Below, piece after piece: positions 27,566 to 36,576 of a stretch of DNA of 64,000 nt; the first letter of the stretch is position 1, and the number at the start of each line of letters is the position of its first letter. The translations under genes and the position numbers were made by a program. The stretch comes from Chromohalobacter beijerinckii. GTDB lineage: Bacteria > Pseudomonadota > Gammaproteobacteria > Pseudomonadales > Halomonadaceae. Where the stretch lies: contig NZ_JAKGAK010000002.1 of assembly GCF_023061185.1 (NCBI RefSeq), positions 248,001 through 312,000 on the forward strand, given 5' to 3'. The notes below the pieces were generated by a model, which was given only the letters and a program-made list of their open reading frames with translations, did not search any database and had not been told where the DNA came from.

Positions 27566-28351
27566 ATGTCGGAAAGAGCGCCGCGCCTGCATGACAAACA
27601 TGTCTTCATTACCGGGGCTGCGGCCGGCATCGGTCGGGCCATGGCCGAGGCTTGTGTCGAAGAAGGTGCGCGCGTATCGCTGGCCGATATTGACCTCGAA
27701 GGCGCGCAAGCCGTCGCCCGGCAACTGCGCGATACCGGCGGCGTGGCTGTGGCGGTGAGCTGCGATATCGCCGAGCCCGCGTCGGTGGACGCGGCGCTCG
27801 AGACGGCACGCGGGGCGCATGGGCCGGTTACGACGCTGATCAACAACGCCGGGCGCAACGTCTTCCACACGCCGCTTGAAATGCCCGAGGCTGCTTGGCA
27901 GCGCTGCATGTCGGTGGACCTGGAAGGCGCCTGGCATTGCGCGCGGGGAGTGTTGCCGGACATGCTCGCGCAGGCGAGCGGCAGCATCATCAACGTGGCC
28001 TCGACTCATGCGTTTTCCATCCTGCCAGGATGCTTTCCCTATGCGGTTGCCAAGCATGGCTTGATGGGGCTGACGCGGTCGTTGGGAATCGAATATGCTC
28101 GGCAAGGTGTTCGCGTCAACGCCATCGCGCCGGGGTATATCGCCACGCCCGCGGTCGAGGCACACTGGCAAGGGTTCGACGATCCGAAGGCGGCCAGGCA
28201 GCGGATCGAGGCGCTGTTGCCGCCGGGGCGCCTGGGAACGCCGCGGGAGGTCGCCATGACGGCGGTTTTTCTCGCCTCCGACGAGGCACCGTTCATCAAC
28301 GCAAGCTGTATCACCATTGATGGCGGGCGCAGCGTGGTCTATCACGATTGA
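27566..28351 (+). CDS. Short-chain dehydrogenase/reductase in the arabinose operon
   Basis: A 261-residue classical SDR. The cofactor motif TGAAAGIG is at residues 16-23, NNAG follows near 92, and the catalytic Tyr-Lys pair is in YAVAKHG. An Asp after beta-2 (LADIDLEG) indicates NAD preference. It sits between araH and araD1. Likely jobs are a second sugar dehydrogenase or oxidation of a keto-deoxy-aldonate in the oxidative arabinose/galactose route; sequence alone does not decide. Confidence 0.8.
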   Translation: MSERAPRLHDKHVFITGAAAGIGRAMAEACVEEGARVSLADIDLEGAQAVARQLRDTGGVAVAVSCDIAEPASVDAALETARGAHGPVTTLINNAGRNVFHTPLEMPEAAWQRCMSVDLEGAWHCARGVLPDMLAQASGSIINVASTHAFSILPGCFPYAVAKHGLMGLTRSLGIEYARQGVRVNAIAPGYIATPAVEAHWQGFDDPKAARQRIEALLPPGRLGTPREVAMTAVFLASDEAPFINASCITIDGGRSVVYHD

Positions 28352-28392
28352 GCGACCCACCGTCACCGACTCGACCTTCAGGAGCCCATAAC

Positions 28393-29400
28393 ATGCAACT
28401 CGCACAAGCTCGGAACGACAATGGCGAGCGTTTCGTCCTGGTCATCGAAGACGATCCGACACAGGCGCGTCGTCTAGATGACGTGGATAGCGTGCTAGCC
28501 CTGGCACTCACGGCGCTCGATCGCAATGTCGGGCTTGCCGCGTTGGTTGCCGAGTGGCCGGGAGAGGCCCGTATCGACGCCGCGGTATTGTCCGATCAAG
28601 GCCGCCTATTGGCACCGCTCGATCATCCCGACCCGGCGCACTTGCTGGTCACCGGCACCGGGTTGACGCATCTCGGTAGTGCCGAGGGGCGCGACAAGAT
28701 GCACCGCCAAATGAACGAGGCAGATCAGAGCGAAGCGCCGCTCACCGACTCGATGAAAATGTTCCGCAAGGGGCTCGAGGGCGGTAAACCGACCGGCGAT
28801 GATTTCGGCGTGCAGCCGGAGTGGTTCTACAAGGGCGATGGCGGCATCGTCATGGCCCCAGGCGAGGCGCTGCGCATGCCACATTTCGCGCTGGATGGCG
28901 GCGAAGAGCCCGAAATCGCCGGGCTGTATCTGATCGACAACGACGGCGCGCCGCGTCGCATCGGCTATGCGCTGGGCAACGAGTTCTCGGATCATGTCAC
29001 CGAGCGCGAGAACTACCTGTACCTGGCGCATTCCAAGCTGCGTGCCTGTTCCTTCGGCCCGACGTTGCTCGTCGACGAACTGCCCGACGACGTGCAGGGC
29101 ACATCGCGCATCCGGCGCGACGGCGGTGTGCTATGGGAGAAACCGTTCATCTCCGGCGAAGACAACATGTGCCACAGCCTCGCCAATCTCGAGGCGCATC
29201 ATTTCAAGTACGCGCAGTTCTGTCGGCCGGGTGACGTTCATGTGCACTTCTTCGGCACTGCGACACTGAGCTTCAGCGACGGCGTCAGCCCCCAGCCGGG
29301 AGATGTGTTCGAAATCGACGCCAAGCCATTCGCCCTACCATTGCGTAATCCGCTGGCAAAGGACGCCACCGCACCGGTGCCGAGCGTCAAACCTCTGTAA
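28393..29400 (+). CDS. AraD1/GguC-family protein (fumarylacetoacetate hydrolase-like fold)
   Basis: A 335-residue protein of the AraD1/GguC family, which accompanies sugar ABC transporters (in Agrobacterium the gguABC set). Family members have a C-terminal FAH-type fold with metal-binding acids; here E-x-E-like residues occur around YLYLAHSKLRACSFGP. It probably acts on a 2-keto-3-deoxy-aldonate intermediate, for example as a dehydratase, but experimental function is limited. The ATG at 28393 follows AGGAG; the upstream frame to 28348 overlaps the SDR. It ends the operon at a large hairpin. Confidence 0.75.
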   Translation: MQLAQARNDNGERFVLVIEDDPTQARRLDDVDSVLALALTALDRNVGLAALVAEWPGEARIDAAVLSDQGRLLAPLDHPDPAHLLVTGTGLTHLGSAEGRDKMHRQMNEADQSEAPLTDSMKMFRKGLEGGKPTGDDFGVQPEWFYKGDGGIVMAPGEALRMPHFALDGGEEPEIAGLYLIDNDGAPRRIGYALGNEFSDHVTERENYLYLAHSKLRACSFGPTLLVDELPDDVQGTSRIRRDGGVLWEKPFISGEDNMCHSLANLEAHHFKYAQFCRPGDVHVHFFGTATLSFSDGVSPQPGDVFEIDAKPFALPLRNPLAKDATAPVPSVKPL

Positions 29401-29423
29401 GTCTTTCAGGCTATTTTGACCCG

Positions 29424-29465
29424 AACCCCAACGGCCGCTGGAGCATACCAGCGGCCGTTGGGGTT
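29424..29465. terminator. Perfect 18-bp hairpin at the end of the ara operon
   Basis: Bases 29424-29441 and 29448-29465 are exact inverted complements (arm beginning AACCCCAACGG), closing a 6-nt loop. There is no T-tract, so it may terminate poorly. It could equally protect the 3' end of the ara transcript from exonucleases. Confidence 0.7.
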
Positions 29466-29501
29466 GTGGCGGGTTGGCGTTGTGCTGAGGGAGTATGTCG
29501 G

Positions 29502-29594
29502 TCAGTTCATCGCTTGCGGTAGATACAATGCGATCCCAGGGAACAGGTGCAATAGCACCACGGCGAGGATCATTAGCAAGAAAAACGGCGCTTA
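29502..29594 (-). pseudogene. TRAP transporter large permease (DctM), 3'-terminal scrap
   Basis: A minus-strand frame of about 29 residues (APFFLLMILAVVLLHLFP then GIALYLPQAMN and stop) reads as the very end of a DctM-type TRAP permease, whose last helix normally ends in YxPxLxLxLP. Nothing else of the gene remains; the frame is closed upstream by a stop at 29592. It is probably the residue of a deletion beside the VOC gene. The identification rests on a short hydrophobic match. Confidence 0.45.
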
Positions 29595-29596
29595 GG

Positions 29597-30034
29597 TTAT
29601 GTCTTCTTGAAAAGCTGGGCCTCGCGGTCCTTGAAGGCCTTGAACTCCAGGGCATTGCCGGAGGGATCGTAGAAGAACATGGTGGCTTGCTCGCCGGGTT
29701 CGCCCTTGAAGCGTACGTAGGGCTCTATTTCGAAGGCGATGCCATGAGCGCTTAGCTTGTCGGCCAGGGCCTGCCAGGCCTGCATCTCGAGAACCACGCC
29801 GAAATGCGGCACCGGCACGCCATGACCGTCCACCGGATTCTTGTGACTGGCCACGGCGGTGTCCTTCAGGGCAGGGTTGAGATGGCAGACGAACTGGTGG
29901 CCGAAGAGGTCGAAGTCGACCCAGCTCTCCGATGAGCGGCCCTCGGGGCAGCCTAGGAAGTCGCCGTAGAAACGCCGGGCTTCGTCGATGTCGCGCACCT
30001 GCACGGCGAGATGGAAGGGATCGCTTACGGCCAT
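29597..30034 (-). CDS. VOC-family protein (glyoxalase/dioxygenase fold)
   Basis: A 145-residue protein with two beta-alpha-beta-beta-beta modules of the vicinal oxygen chelate fold. It opens DPFHLAVQVRDIDEARRFYGDFLG, has a probable metal His early and a Glu at the end (FFYDPSGNALEFKAF). Such proteins include glyoxalases, ring-cleavage dioxygenases and resistance proteins; no function can be assigned. I chose the ATG at 30034 because the fold starts 7 residues later; the frame open to 30229 runs through the divergent promoter region. Confidence 0.8.
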   Translation of the reverse strand: MAVSDPFHLAVQVRDIDEARRFYGDFLGCPEGRSSESWVDFDLFGHQFVCHLNPALKDTAVASHKNPVDGHGVPVPHFGVVLEMQAWQALADKLSAHGIAFEIEPYVRFKGEPGEQATMFFYDPSGNALEFKAFKDREAQLFKKT

Positions 30035-30246
30035 GGGAGCATCCTCGGTGTCAGTTGTGATTGGCATTCGTGAGCCTCGATTCTTTAGCCCGGCGCTGTG
30101 CGGCGTCAACTCGTTTTCCCGCGCCGCGCTGAAAGGTTCCACCGATATCGTGCATCGCGAAAAACGATTGGACCGCGCCTCGTGGGCTTTCTTAGAGTGA
30201 AATATCCAAACCGTGAAAGCCGACGACAATAAAAGAGGTCACGTTC

Positions 30247-30999
30247 ATGTCCCTTCCGCTCCTCAACTGCGACATGGGAGAGAGCTTCGGCAACTGGAAA
30301 ATGGGCCTCGATGACGAGGTCATGCCCTATGTCGATTGCGCCAATATCGCCTGTGGCTTTCATGCCTCCGACCCCGACATCATGCGGCGTACCGTGGCGT
30401 TGGCCGTGCAACACGGCGTGCGTGTCGGCGCGCATCCCGCCTATCCCGATCTACAAGGCTTCGGGCGTCGCTCATTGGCTTGTTCGCCGCGCGAAGTCGA
30501 GGACATGATGCTGTACCAGATCGGCGCGCTGGAGGGCATGTGCCGCGCCGAGGGCACGACCGTGAGCTACGTCAAACCCCATGGCGCACTGTACAACGAC
30601 ATGGCCCGCGATCCGGAGCTTTTGCGCGGCGCCATGCGCGCCGTGCTGGCCTATGATCGCACCTTGCCGCTACTCGCCATGGCCACGGCGGACCCGGCGC
30701 CGATGCGGGCGCTGGCCGAGGAAATGGGCGTCACGCTGTGGTTCGAGACCTTCGCCGATCGAGCCTACGACTCCCAGGGACGGCTGGTGTCGCGGCGCGA
30801 GCCGGGTGCCGTCCACCATGATCGCGAGACCATCGTGGCGCAGGCGGTGACGCTCGCCAAGGGCGAAGCGCTGACCGCCAACGACGGCAGCACGCTGCGT
30901 CTAGCCGCCGATACGCTTTGCGTCCACGGCGATAATGCTGAGTCGGTGGCCGCTGTGCGCGCCATTCGTGACGCCTTCGATGGTCTGGCACGGGAGTGA
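30247..30999 (+). CDS. pxpA: 5-oxoprolinase subunit A
   Basis: A 250-residue LamB/YcsF-family protein. With PxpB and PxpC it hydrolyses 5-oxoproline to glutamate using ATP in the cytoplasm. Hallmarks are the opening [32 protein letters not shown] and [10 protein letters not shown], all intact. A GAGG ribosome site lies before the ATG. It is first in the pxpABC operon, with 212 bases to the divergent VOC gene. Confidence 0.93.
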   Translation: MSLPLLNCDMGESFGNWKMGLDDEVMPYVDCANIACGFHASDPDIMRRTVALAVQHGVRVGAHPAYPDLQGFGRRSLACSPREVEDMMLYQIGALEGMCRAEGTTVSYVKPHGALYNDMARDPELLRGAMRAVLAYDRTLPLLAMATADPAPMRALAEEMGVTLWFETFADRAYDSQGRLVSRREPGAVHHDRETIVAQAVTLAKGEALTANDGSTLRLAADTLCVHGDNAESVAAVRAIRDAFDGLARE

Positions 31000-31003
31000 G
31001 CCG

Positions 31004-31735
31004 GTGAGCGACCCAAGTATCGAAACGGTGGGCATGGACAGTCTCATCGTGCGCCTTTTCGACAACATCGACGAAGAGAATATGCCGTGGATGCTAGCCG
31101 CCGACCGAGCCTTGCGCGAGGCCTTCGGCGAGGCGCTGATCGATCTGGTGCCGTCCTACACCACGCTGCTGGTGCATTACGATATCCAACGCCTTGATCT
31201 GCAGGCCGCTCGAGCCCGGGTGAGCGAGGCGCTGAAAGGCCTCACGCCCGTGACGAGTGGCGAAGGCCAGCGGCATGTGATTCCGGTGTGGTACGACGTT
31301 AGTGTCGGGCCGGAGCTCGAGCGCATTGCCGAGCGTCTGGGGGGCAGCCAAGAGGACGTCATCGCGCGGCATTGCGCGCGGGATTACAGCGTCTTCGCGT
31401 TGGGTTTCGCACCCGGTTACGCCTTTATGGGGCGTCTCGACGATGCGTTGGCCACGCCGCGCCTGAAGACTCCGCGTCAGAAAGTCGCCGCCGGTAGCGT
31501 GGCCATCGCCGAGCGCCAGACGGCGGTTTATCCCACGCTCTCGCCGGGCGGCTGGAACATCGTCGGACGTACGGCTGTGGCACTGTTCGGGCGCGACCGG
31601 GAAGGCTATAGCCTATTTCGCCCCGGCGATAAGGTGCGTTTCGAGGCTATCTCCCGCGAGGCATTCATTGAACAGGGTGGCGATCCGACGCCACTGGCCG
31701 AGCGCGGCGACACCCCCACGGAGGCCCAGGCATGA
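31004..31735 (+). CDS. pxpB: 5-oxoprolinase subunit B
   Basis: A 243-residue KipI-like subunit. The domain ends with the typical GFAPGYAFMGRLD and AAGSVAIAERQTAVYPTLSPGGWN. The GTG at 31004 is taken as the start because GGGAG lies 7 bases upstream and it begins just after the pxpA stop; an open frame to 30935 would overlap pxpA. It overlaps pxpC by 4 bp. Confidence 0.9.
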   Translation: MSDPSIETVGMDSLIVRLFDNIDEENMPWMLAADRALREAFGEALIDLVPSYTTLLVHYDIQRLDLQAARARVSEALKGLTPVTSGEGQRHVIPVWYDVSVGPELERIAERLGGSQEDVIARHCARDYSVFALGFAPGYAFMGRLDDALATPRLKTPRQKVAAGSVAIAERQTAVYPTLSPGGWNIVGRTAVALFGRDREGYSLFRPGDKVRFEAISREAFIEQGGDPTPLAERGDTPTEAQA

Positions 31736-32655
31736 AGGGATTGATCGTCGAACGTGCGGGACCGCTGGCACTGATACAAGATGGAGGACGCTTTGGGGTA
31801 CGCCATCTCGGCGTGACTCAGGGCGGTGCCGCCGATTGGGTGTCGCTGGGATGGGCCAATTGGCTGCTGGGTAACGCGCCGCAAGCCCCCGGCGTGGAAA
31901 TTACCGTGGGCGGCCTGACCCTATACGCTGAGGCTCCGGCGACGCTGGCCCTGACGGGGGCTGATCTAGGCGCGACCCTCGACGATGAGCCATTAGTGCC
32001 AGGGTGCCGCTTTACGATCGCTGCCGGGCAGCGCCTGGCGTTCGAGAGTCCTCGGGCCGGTCTGCGTGCCTATCTCGCCTTTCCGGGCGGACTCGATGCC
32101 ACGCCGGTGCTGGGCAGCGTGGCCAGCACGGTGCGCGAAAGCCTGGGTGGGCTCGATGGCCAGGGGCGCGTGCTGACCGAAGGCGATTGCCTGACATGGT
32201 CGGGCGGTGCCGGCCCCGAGCGAACGTTGCCCTCGGGGGTGGGCACGTTACCCGGCGATGGAGAGCGCGTGACGTTGGCGCTGGTCGGCGGCGCGCAAAT
32301 TGCCGATTTCAGCGGCACCAGCGTATTCGAGGCCTTCAATACCGCTTGGACAATCGATCAACGCACCGACCGCATGGGCGTGCGCCTGACCGGCCCCGAG
32401 CTGCATTATCAGGGCGAGGGAATGGTCTCCGAGGGAATTCCGCTGGGTGCCGTCCAGGTGCCCGCCGATGGGCAGCCCATCATTTTGCTCAACGACCGCC
32501 AGACCATTGGGGGTTATCCGCGACTCGGTGCGCTGACGCCGCTGGCCTGCTCGCGCTTGGCGCAATGCCAGCCGGGCACCGAGGTATGGCTGACACCGGT
32601 GGCGGCGGGGCAGGCGCGTGATGTCCACCTGCGTCAGTTGGCGTGCTGGGGCTGA
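31732..32655 (+). CDS. pxpC: 5-oxoprolinase subunit C (biotin-dependent carboxyltransferase-like)
   Basis: A 307-residue KipA/AHS2-family protein beginning with VERAGPLALIQDGGRFGVRHLGVTQGG and ending with LNDRQTIGGYPRLGALTPL, both diagnostic. It completes the ATP-dependent 5-oxoprolinase. Translation is coupled to pxpB by ATGA overlap. Confidence 0.92.
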   Translation: MKGLIVERAGPLALIQDGGRFGVRHLGVTQGGAADWVSLGWANWLLGNAPQAPGVEITVGGLTLYAEAPATLALTGADLGATLDDEPLVPGCRFTIAAGQRLAFESPRAGLRAYLAFPGGLDATPVLGSVASTVRESLGGLDGQGRVLTEGDCLTWSGGAGPERTLPSGVGTLPGDGERVTLALVGGAQIADFSGTSVFEAFNTAWTIDQRTDRMGVRLTGPELHYQGEGMVSEGIPLGAVQVPADGQPIILLNDRQTIGGYPRLGALTPLACSRLAQCQPGTEVWLTPVAAGQARDVHLRQLACWG

Positions 32656-32692
32656 CGGACAATCTATAAGCGGCGAGCTCGATATTTTATTT

Positions 32693-32722
32693 CCCGTATT
32701 GCAAATTAATTTGCAATACGGG
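32693..32722. promoter_or_regulatory. Perfect 30-bp palindrome, probable RpiR operator
   Basis: A 15-base half beginning CCCGTATTGCAAATT is followed immediately by its exact reverse complement. It lies 38 bp after pxpC and 60 bp before the RpiR gene start, in locally AT-rich DNA (GATATTTTATTT precedes it). Size, symmetry and place suggest an operator, probably for autoregulation by the RpiR protein. As RNA it would also form a 15-bp hairpin, but without a T-tract. Confidence 0.8.
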
Positions 32723-32782
32723 AGGCGGATGCCTAATCTGGAAGCAGAACCCTTTCAGGGAATGGTGTCAGGAGCCCGCCCC

Positions 32783-33700
32783 ATGTCCGCCGAGAATGTC
32801 GACTTGCCTCCCCGGCGCTATGCCGACCTGCAACTGCTGGCGCTGCGTGCTCGACGTGGTGACGCCGCCGACCTGAAGCTTTCCGCTAAGGGACTCGCTT
32901 TGCTCGAGGCCCTATTGGCCCAGCCCGAGGCCGTGAGCCTGTCGGGTATCTCGCAATTGGCGCAGCACCACGGCGTGAACCCTTCGCGCCTGACGCGGTT
33001 GGCGCACGCCCTCGGCCTGGAGGGGTTCAAGGCGCTACAGGCGCTATTTCGTGAGGATCTTAGCGATAGCGCCTTCTATTCCACGCGTGCCCAGCGTTTG
33101 CTGGATTTCGGCGAGACGCCTCGGGCAGAAGGCGACGCGCTGTCCGACGACCGCGCGCTATGGCAGCAAGAGATGCAAAATCTCTCGGCCACCGTGGAGG
33201 CGCTGGACACGACGCAACTGGCAGCGGCAGTGGCTAGCATCCAGCGGGCCCGGCGTGTCCACGTCATCGGCCTGCGGGCCAGCTTCGGGGCCGCGCATTA
33301 CCTGGCGTATTACCTGGATTATCTGCGCGATGGTGTGCACCTGGTCTCGGGACACGCCGGTGTCAGCATCGAGCAGGCATTACGGCTGGGCGAAGACGAT
33401 CTAGTGATCGGCATTGCCTTTAGGCCCGAGTCGCGGATGAGCATCGACTACTGCCGGCTGGCGGTGGAGCAGGGCGCCTCGCTGCTGGCGTTGACGAACC
33501 ATTCCAACTCGCAGCTGGCCGCGTTGAGCGAATCGACGCTGCTTGCGCCGGCCGAGGGCGCCTTCTTCTTCAACCCCATGAGTAGCCTGTTCATGCTCGT
33601 CGAGCTGTTGCTGTCCCGCGTGGCTCGAGAGATGGGGCATGACGCAGTGCTTGCCTTGCGTCAGCGCGAGGCGCTGATCTCGCGTCTGCACGTCGAGTGA
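32783..33700 (+). CDS. MurR/RpiR-family transcriptional regulator
   Basis: A 305-residue regulator with an N-terminal HTH_6 domain (SLSGISQLAQHHGVNPSRLTRLAHALGL, about residues 40-68) and a C-terminal SIS sugar-phosphate domain (RARRVHVIGLRASFGAAHYL). The ATG at 32783 follows AGGAG by 8 bases; a start at 32729 right behind the palindrome is an alternative and would add 18 residues. It precedes an aminotransferase by 46 bp. Together with pxpABC, this suggests control of an amino-acid or amino-sugar catabolic set. Confidence 0.85.
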   Translation: MSAENVDLPPRRYADLQLLALRARRGDAADLKLSAKGLALLEALLAQPEAVSLSGISQLAQHHGVNPSRLTRLAHALGLEGFKALQALFREDLSDSAFYSTRAQRLLDFGETPRAEGDALSDDRALWQQEMQNLSATVEALDTTQLAAAVASIQRARRVHVIGLRASFGAAHYLAYYLDYLRDGVHLVSGHAGVSIEQALRLGEDDLVIGIAFRPESRMSIDYCRLAVEQGASLLALTNHSNSQLAALSESTLLAPAEGAFFFNPMSSLFMLVELLLSRVAREMGHDAVLALRQREALISRLHVE

Positions 33701-33746
33701 CGTGTTCGTTTACACCGCTTCTTTTGCCGCTTCTCTGGAGTTTGCC

Positions 33747-35078
33747 ATGACCACTTCTGTCTCTGCCTCCGATGTCCCAGGGCCCGCTCCCAGCGCTGCC
33801 GAATGGCTGGACCGGGGCTACGCCGACGATCACAACGCCACCGCCGCCTCGGATACGCTCTTGATCAACGAGCAGTCGCGTCTACTCGAAACGCAGGGGC
33901 GGCGCATCACCAAGTTCGGTTTCGGCCAGTCGCCATTTCCGGTCTTTCCCCCTGCGGTGGAGACGCTGGCCGAACACGCCGCCGACAAAGCCTACCTGCC
34001 GGTGCAGGGTATGGCGGCGCTGCGCGAACAGGTGGCGGCTTTCCATCGCCACCTGGAGGGCACCGATTGGCGAGCCGAACGCGTGTTGATCGCCCCGGGG
34101 AGCAAGCTGCTGCTGTTTGCACTGATGAAGGCCCTGCCACGTGCCGAAGTGCTCATTCCGGCGCCGGCCTGGGTCTCCTATGCGCCACAAGCGCGACTCG
34201 CGGGACAGCCGGCGGTGAGGCTGGAAACAAGCTTCGATAGCCGCTGGCTGGTTACGCCGGCACAGCTCGACCGGCATTGCCGTGAGCATGGCCCGAGTCT
34301 AAGGCTGCTGATCCTCAATGCGCCTGGCAACCCCACGGGGCTGTCGTATGAGCCCGAGATGCAGCGTGAACTGGCCGCGGTCGCCAAGCGCCATGGCGTG
34401 CTGGTGCTCTCCGACGAGATCTACGGGCCGCTTCATCACCGCGGAGAACATCGTCCCTTCGCACTCGATTACCCCGAGGGTACGTTGACCACTAGCGGGC
34501 TTTCCAAGTGGTGTGGTGCCGGGGGGTGGCGCTTGGGTGTGTTGAATGTGCCCGAAGCGCTGGGCGATGCATTGTTAACGCGCTTGCTGGGGCTCGCCTC
34601 GGAAACGTGGTCGAGCGTGGCGAGTCCGGTCCAAGCGGCGGCGATCACCGCGTATAGCGTGACGCCGGCGCTGGAAGCGTATCTCGAGGCCCAGCGGCAA
34701 TGGTTGAGTGCGATCGGACGCTGGTGCGCGCAACGTCTTGAGGCGGCTGGAATTCGCACGCACGCGCCGGATGGAGGCTTTTATCTGTTCCCCGATTTCA
34801 GTGCATATCGCGAGATACTACGAGCGCGTGGGATTGCCACCAGCGCCGAGTTGACCGCCAGGTTGCTCGAAGAGGCCGGCATCGCGCTCTTGCCGGGCAG
34901 CGCATTTGGCTGCGAATCGACGCAACTGACGGCGCGCTTGGCCTATGTGGACTTCGATGGCGGGGCGCTTTTGGAACGCGACTACCCCGACGATCTCGAA
35001 TCGGCGATGGCCGTGCCTGAGCTTGCCACGGTGCGTCATGGAATCGAGGCGTTGGTGGCCTGGTTGAATGGCGCGTGA
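33747..35078 (+). CDS. PLP-dependent aminotransferase, class I/II
   Basis: A 443-residue fold-type I enzyme. It has NAPGNPTG, the Asp-x-Ile-Tyr pair in LSDEIYGPLHH, the PLP lysine in SGLSKWCGAGGWRLG, and a C-terminal Arg in TARLAYVDF. The N-terminus is about 40 residues longer than in AspC-like enzymes. Substrate not readable from sequence; amino acid or kynurenine-type transamination are possible. A GGAG precedes the ATG at 33747. Likely co-transcribed with the RpiR gene. Confidence 0.82.
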   Translation: MTTSVSASDVPGPAPSAAEWLDRGYADDHNATAASDTLLINEQSRLLETQGRRITKFGFGQSPFPVFPPAVETLAEHAADKAYLPVQGMAALREQVAAFHRHLEGTDWRAERVLIAPGSKLLLFALMKALPRAEVLIPAPAWVSYAPQARLAGQPAVRLETSFDSRWLVTPAQLDRHCREHGPSLRLLILNAPGNPTGLSYEPEMQRELAAVAKRHGVLVLSDEIYGPLHHRGEHRPFALDYPEGTLTTSGLSKWCGAGGWRLGVLNVPEALGDALLTRLLGLASETWSSVASPVQAAAITAYSVTPALEAYLEAQRQWLSAIGRWCAQRLEAAGIRTHAPDGGFYLFPDFSAYREILRARGIATSAELTARLLEEAGIALLPGSAFGCESTQLTARLAYVDFDGGALLERDYPDDLESAMAVPELATVRHGIEALVAWLNGA

Positions 35079-35168
35079 GCATTTACACTCTGTTACAGGA
35101 AAAATGTGAACTCACCCACTACAGTGGCGTCACAATGGCTACGCACACGCAATAACCTGGAGGTATTC

Positions 35169-35564
35169 ATGCAACGGATCACTGCTCTTGTTTCAGCGGC
35201 TATGCTGACGACCGGAATGGTAGCGGCACAGGCCGCCATGGCACAGCAGGAAGACCCGGCAGCAAGCGGGACAACCCAGACTCAAGGTGCGTCCTCTCAA
35301 GATTTTTCTGACGAACAGCTTCAGCAGTTCGCCGATGCGTCTGAGGAAATCGCTCAAGTTTCCCAGAAGTACACCAAGCAGCTTCAGAACGCGGATGACG
35401 AAGCCAAGCAGAAAGAGCTTCGTGAAAAAGCCAATGAAGAGATGGTCAGCGTTGTCGAAGACAGCGGCATGAGTGTCGAAGAGTTCAACTCCATTGGCCA
35501 GGCGATCCAGCAAGATCCTGAGCTTATGAAGCGCGTTCAGGGCATGGTCCAAGGCCAGCAGTAA
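35169..35564 (+). CDS. DUF4168 exported protein
   Basis: A 131-residue protein with a signal peptide (residues 1-25, ending AMAQ). The mature part is helical and rich in Gln/Glu/Asp, matching DUF4168, a small periplasmic family of unknown function. GGAGG lies 6-7 bases before the ATG. It is monocistronic with its own terminator. Confidence 0.8.
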   Translation: MQRITALVSAAMLTTGMVAAQAAMAQQEDPAASGTTQTQGASSQDFSDEQLQQFADASEEIAQVSQKYTKQLQNADDEAKQKELREKANEEMVSVVEDSGMSVEEFNSIGQAIQQDPELMKRVQGMVQGQQ

Positions 35565-35631
35565 GCGAGCCAGGTATTGCGGTATCGCCGCGCTTTGCGT
35601 CGGTGCCAAGTGATATAAGCTTCGCGGAATG

Positions 35632-35654
35632 GGCCACCTTCGGGTGGCCTTTTT
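35632..35654 (+). terminator. Rho-independent terminator after the DUF4168 gene
   Basis: A 7-bp stem GGCCACC/GGTGGCC with TTCG tetraloop is followed by five T residues. Confidence 0.9.
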
Positions 35655-35720
35655 CGTGTTGGACTTTCTCAAGGACGTCTCGAGAGCGGCTCGTTAGTTC
35701 CGTTGCCGCTAAGTCGACAT

Positions 35721-35749
35721 GAAAAAGGCTCGCCATCATGGCGAGCCTT
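35721..35749 (-). terminator. Rho-independent terminator for the PRC-barrel gene
   Basis: On the minus strand the stem AAGGCTCGCC/GGCGAGCCTT is followed by TTTC, 39 bases past the stop of the leftward gene. Confidence 0.85.
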
Positions 35750-35787
35750 CTCATGCCTTCACCCGTTATGGGCGGAGAGTCTGACGA

Positions 35788-36312
35788 TCAGTCGCTGATG
35801 GCATCGCTGGCATCGTCCAGCAGGTCGGCGGTAGCCGACTTGGTGCTTTGCCAAGCGCTTTCGGCGCCTTGCTTGGTGTCTTTCCATGCTTGGCGGGCCT
35901 GCCCTTTGGCATCCTGCCACCAGTCGTTATCGTACTCAGGTAGCTTGGCGACATCATCGCGCGTCATGTCGAGCGTGACGCGATAGTCCAAGTCGTCGAG
36001 GTCATCGGCGTTCTGTGTCTCGAGGGTAAAGTTGTCGCGATCGATAACACGATGTGTATCGCCGAGGTCGAGTACGCCCCCGGTTTCGATGACCAAGGCT
36101 TGAACGCTCATGTCTTCGCCTAGCAGCACGTCCTCGACATCACCCACATCTTCATTGGGGTTTTCAGTGAGAAAGACGTCAGCATCCATCAATTCATCGG
36201 CCGAGTACAGCCCTTGAGGCTGCGTCTCGGACTGCGCGAGGGCAACCCCTGTCAGGCTCAGGCCGCCGATGAGAATGGCGGTTTGCGTCATACGATGCAG
36301 TGAATGGCGCAT
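35788..36312 (-). CDS. PRC-barrel domain protein, exported
   Basis: A 174-residue protein with a signal peptide (about residues 1-26, ending ALAQ), a PRC-barrel-like beta domain (VFLTENPNEDVGDVEDVLLG through HRVIDRDNFTL), and a C-terminal amphipathic helical stretch (KGQARQAWKDTKQGAESAW) with CsbD/apolipoprotein-like character. It is highly acidic, as usual for periplasmic proteins of halophiles. Probably a stress or envelope protein; function unknown. It neighbours a CsbD gene on the same strand. Confidence 0.75.
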   Translation of the reverse strand: MRHSLHRMTQTAILIGGLSLTGVALAQSETQPQGLYSADELMDADVFLTENPNEDVGDVEDVLLGEDMSVQALVIETGGVLDLGDTHRVIDRDNFTLETQNADDLDDLDYRVTLDMTRDDVAKLPEYDNDWWQDAKGQARQAWKDTKQGAESAWQSTKSATADLLDDASDAISD

Positions 36313-36378
36313 TGAGAAGCTCCTTCTTCGTCGGTTCTATCTATTCGATGGGTGTCGAATCGCTGGCAGGATGGGTAA

Positions 36379-36576
36379 TTAGATCGAACGAGCCCAGTCA
36401 TCGGCGCGCTTTTCGGCTTCTTCCTTGGTGATCCCGTATTTGGCTTGCAGCTTGCCGATCAATTGATCGCGCTTGCCGGCGACTTGGTCGAGTTCGTCGT
36501 CGGTCATTTCGCCCCAGGACGCTTTGGCCTTGCCTTTGATCTCGGTCCAACGGCCTTCTATCTGATCCCAATTCAT
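36379..36576 (-). CDS. CsbD-family stress-response protein
   Basis: A 65-residue protein beginning MNWDQIEGRWTEIKGKAKASWGEMTDDEL, diagnostic of the CsbD family, general stress proteins of unknown biochemical role. GGAGG lies just upstream of the ATG. A 66-bp gap separates it from the PRC-barrel gene; the two may form an operon. Confidence 0.9.
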   Translation of the reverse strand: MNWDQIEGRWTEIKGKAKASWGEMTDDELDQVAGKRDQLIGKLQAKYGITKEEAEKRADDWARSI

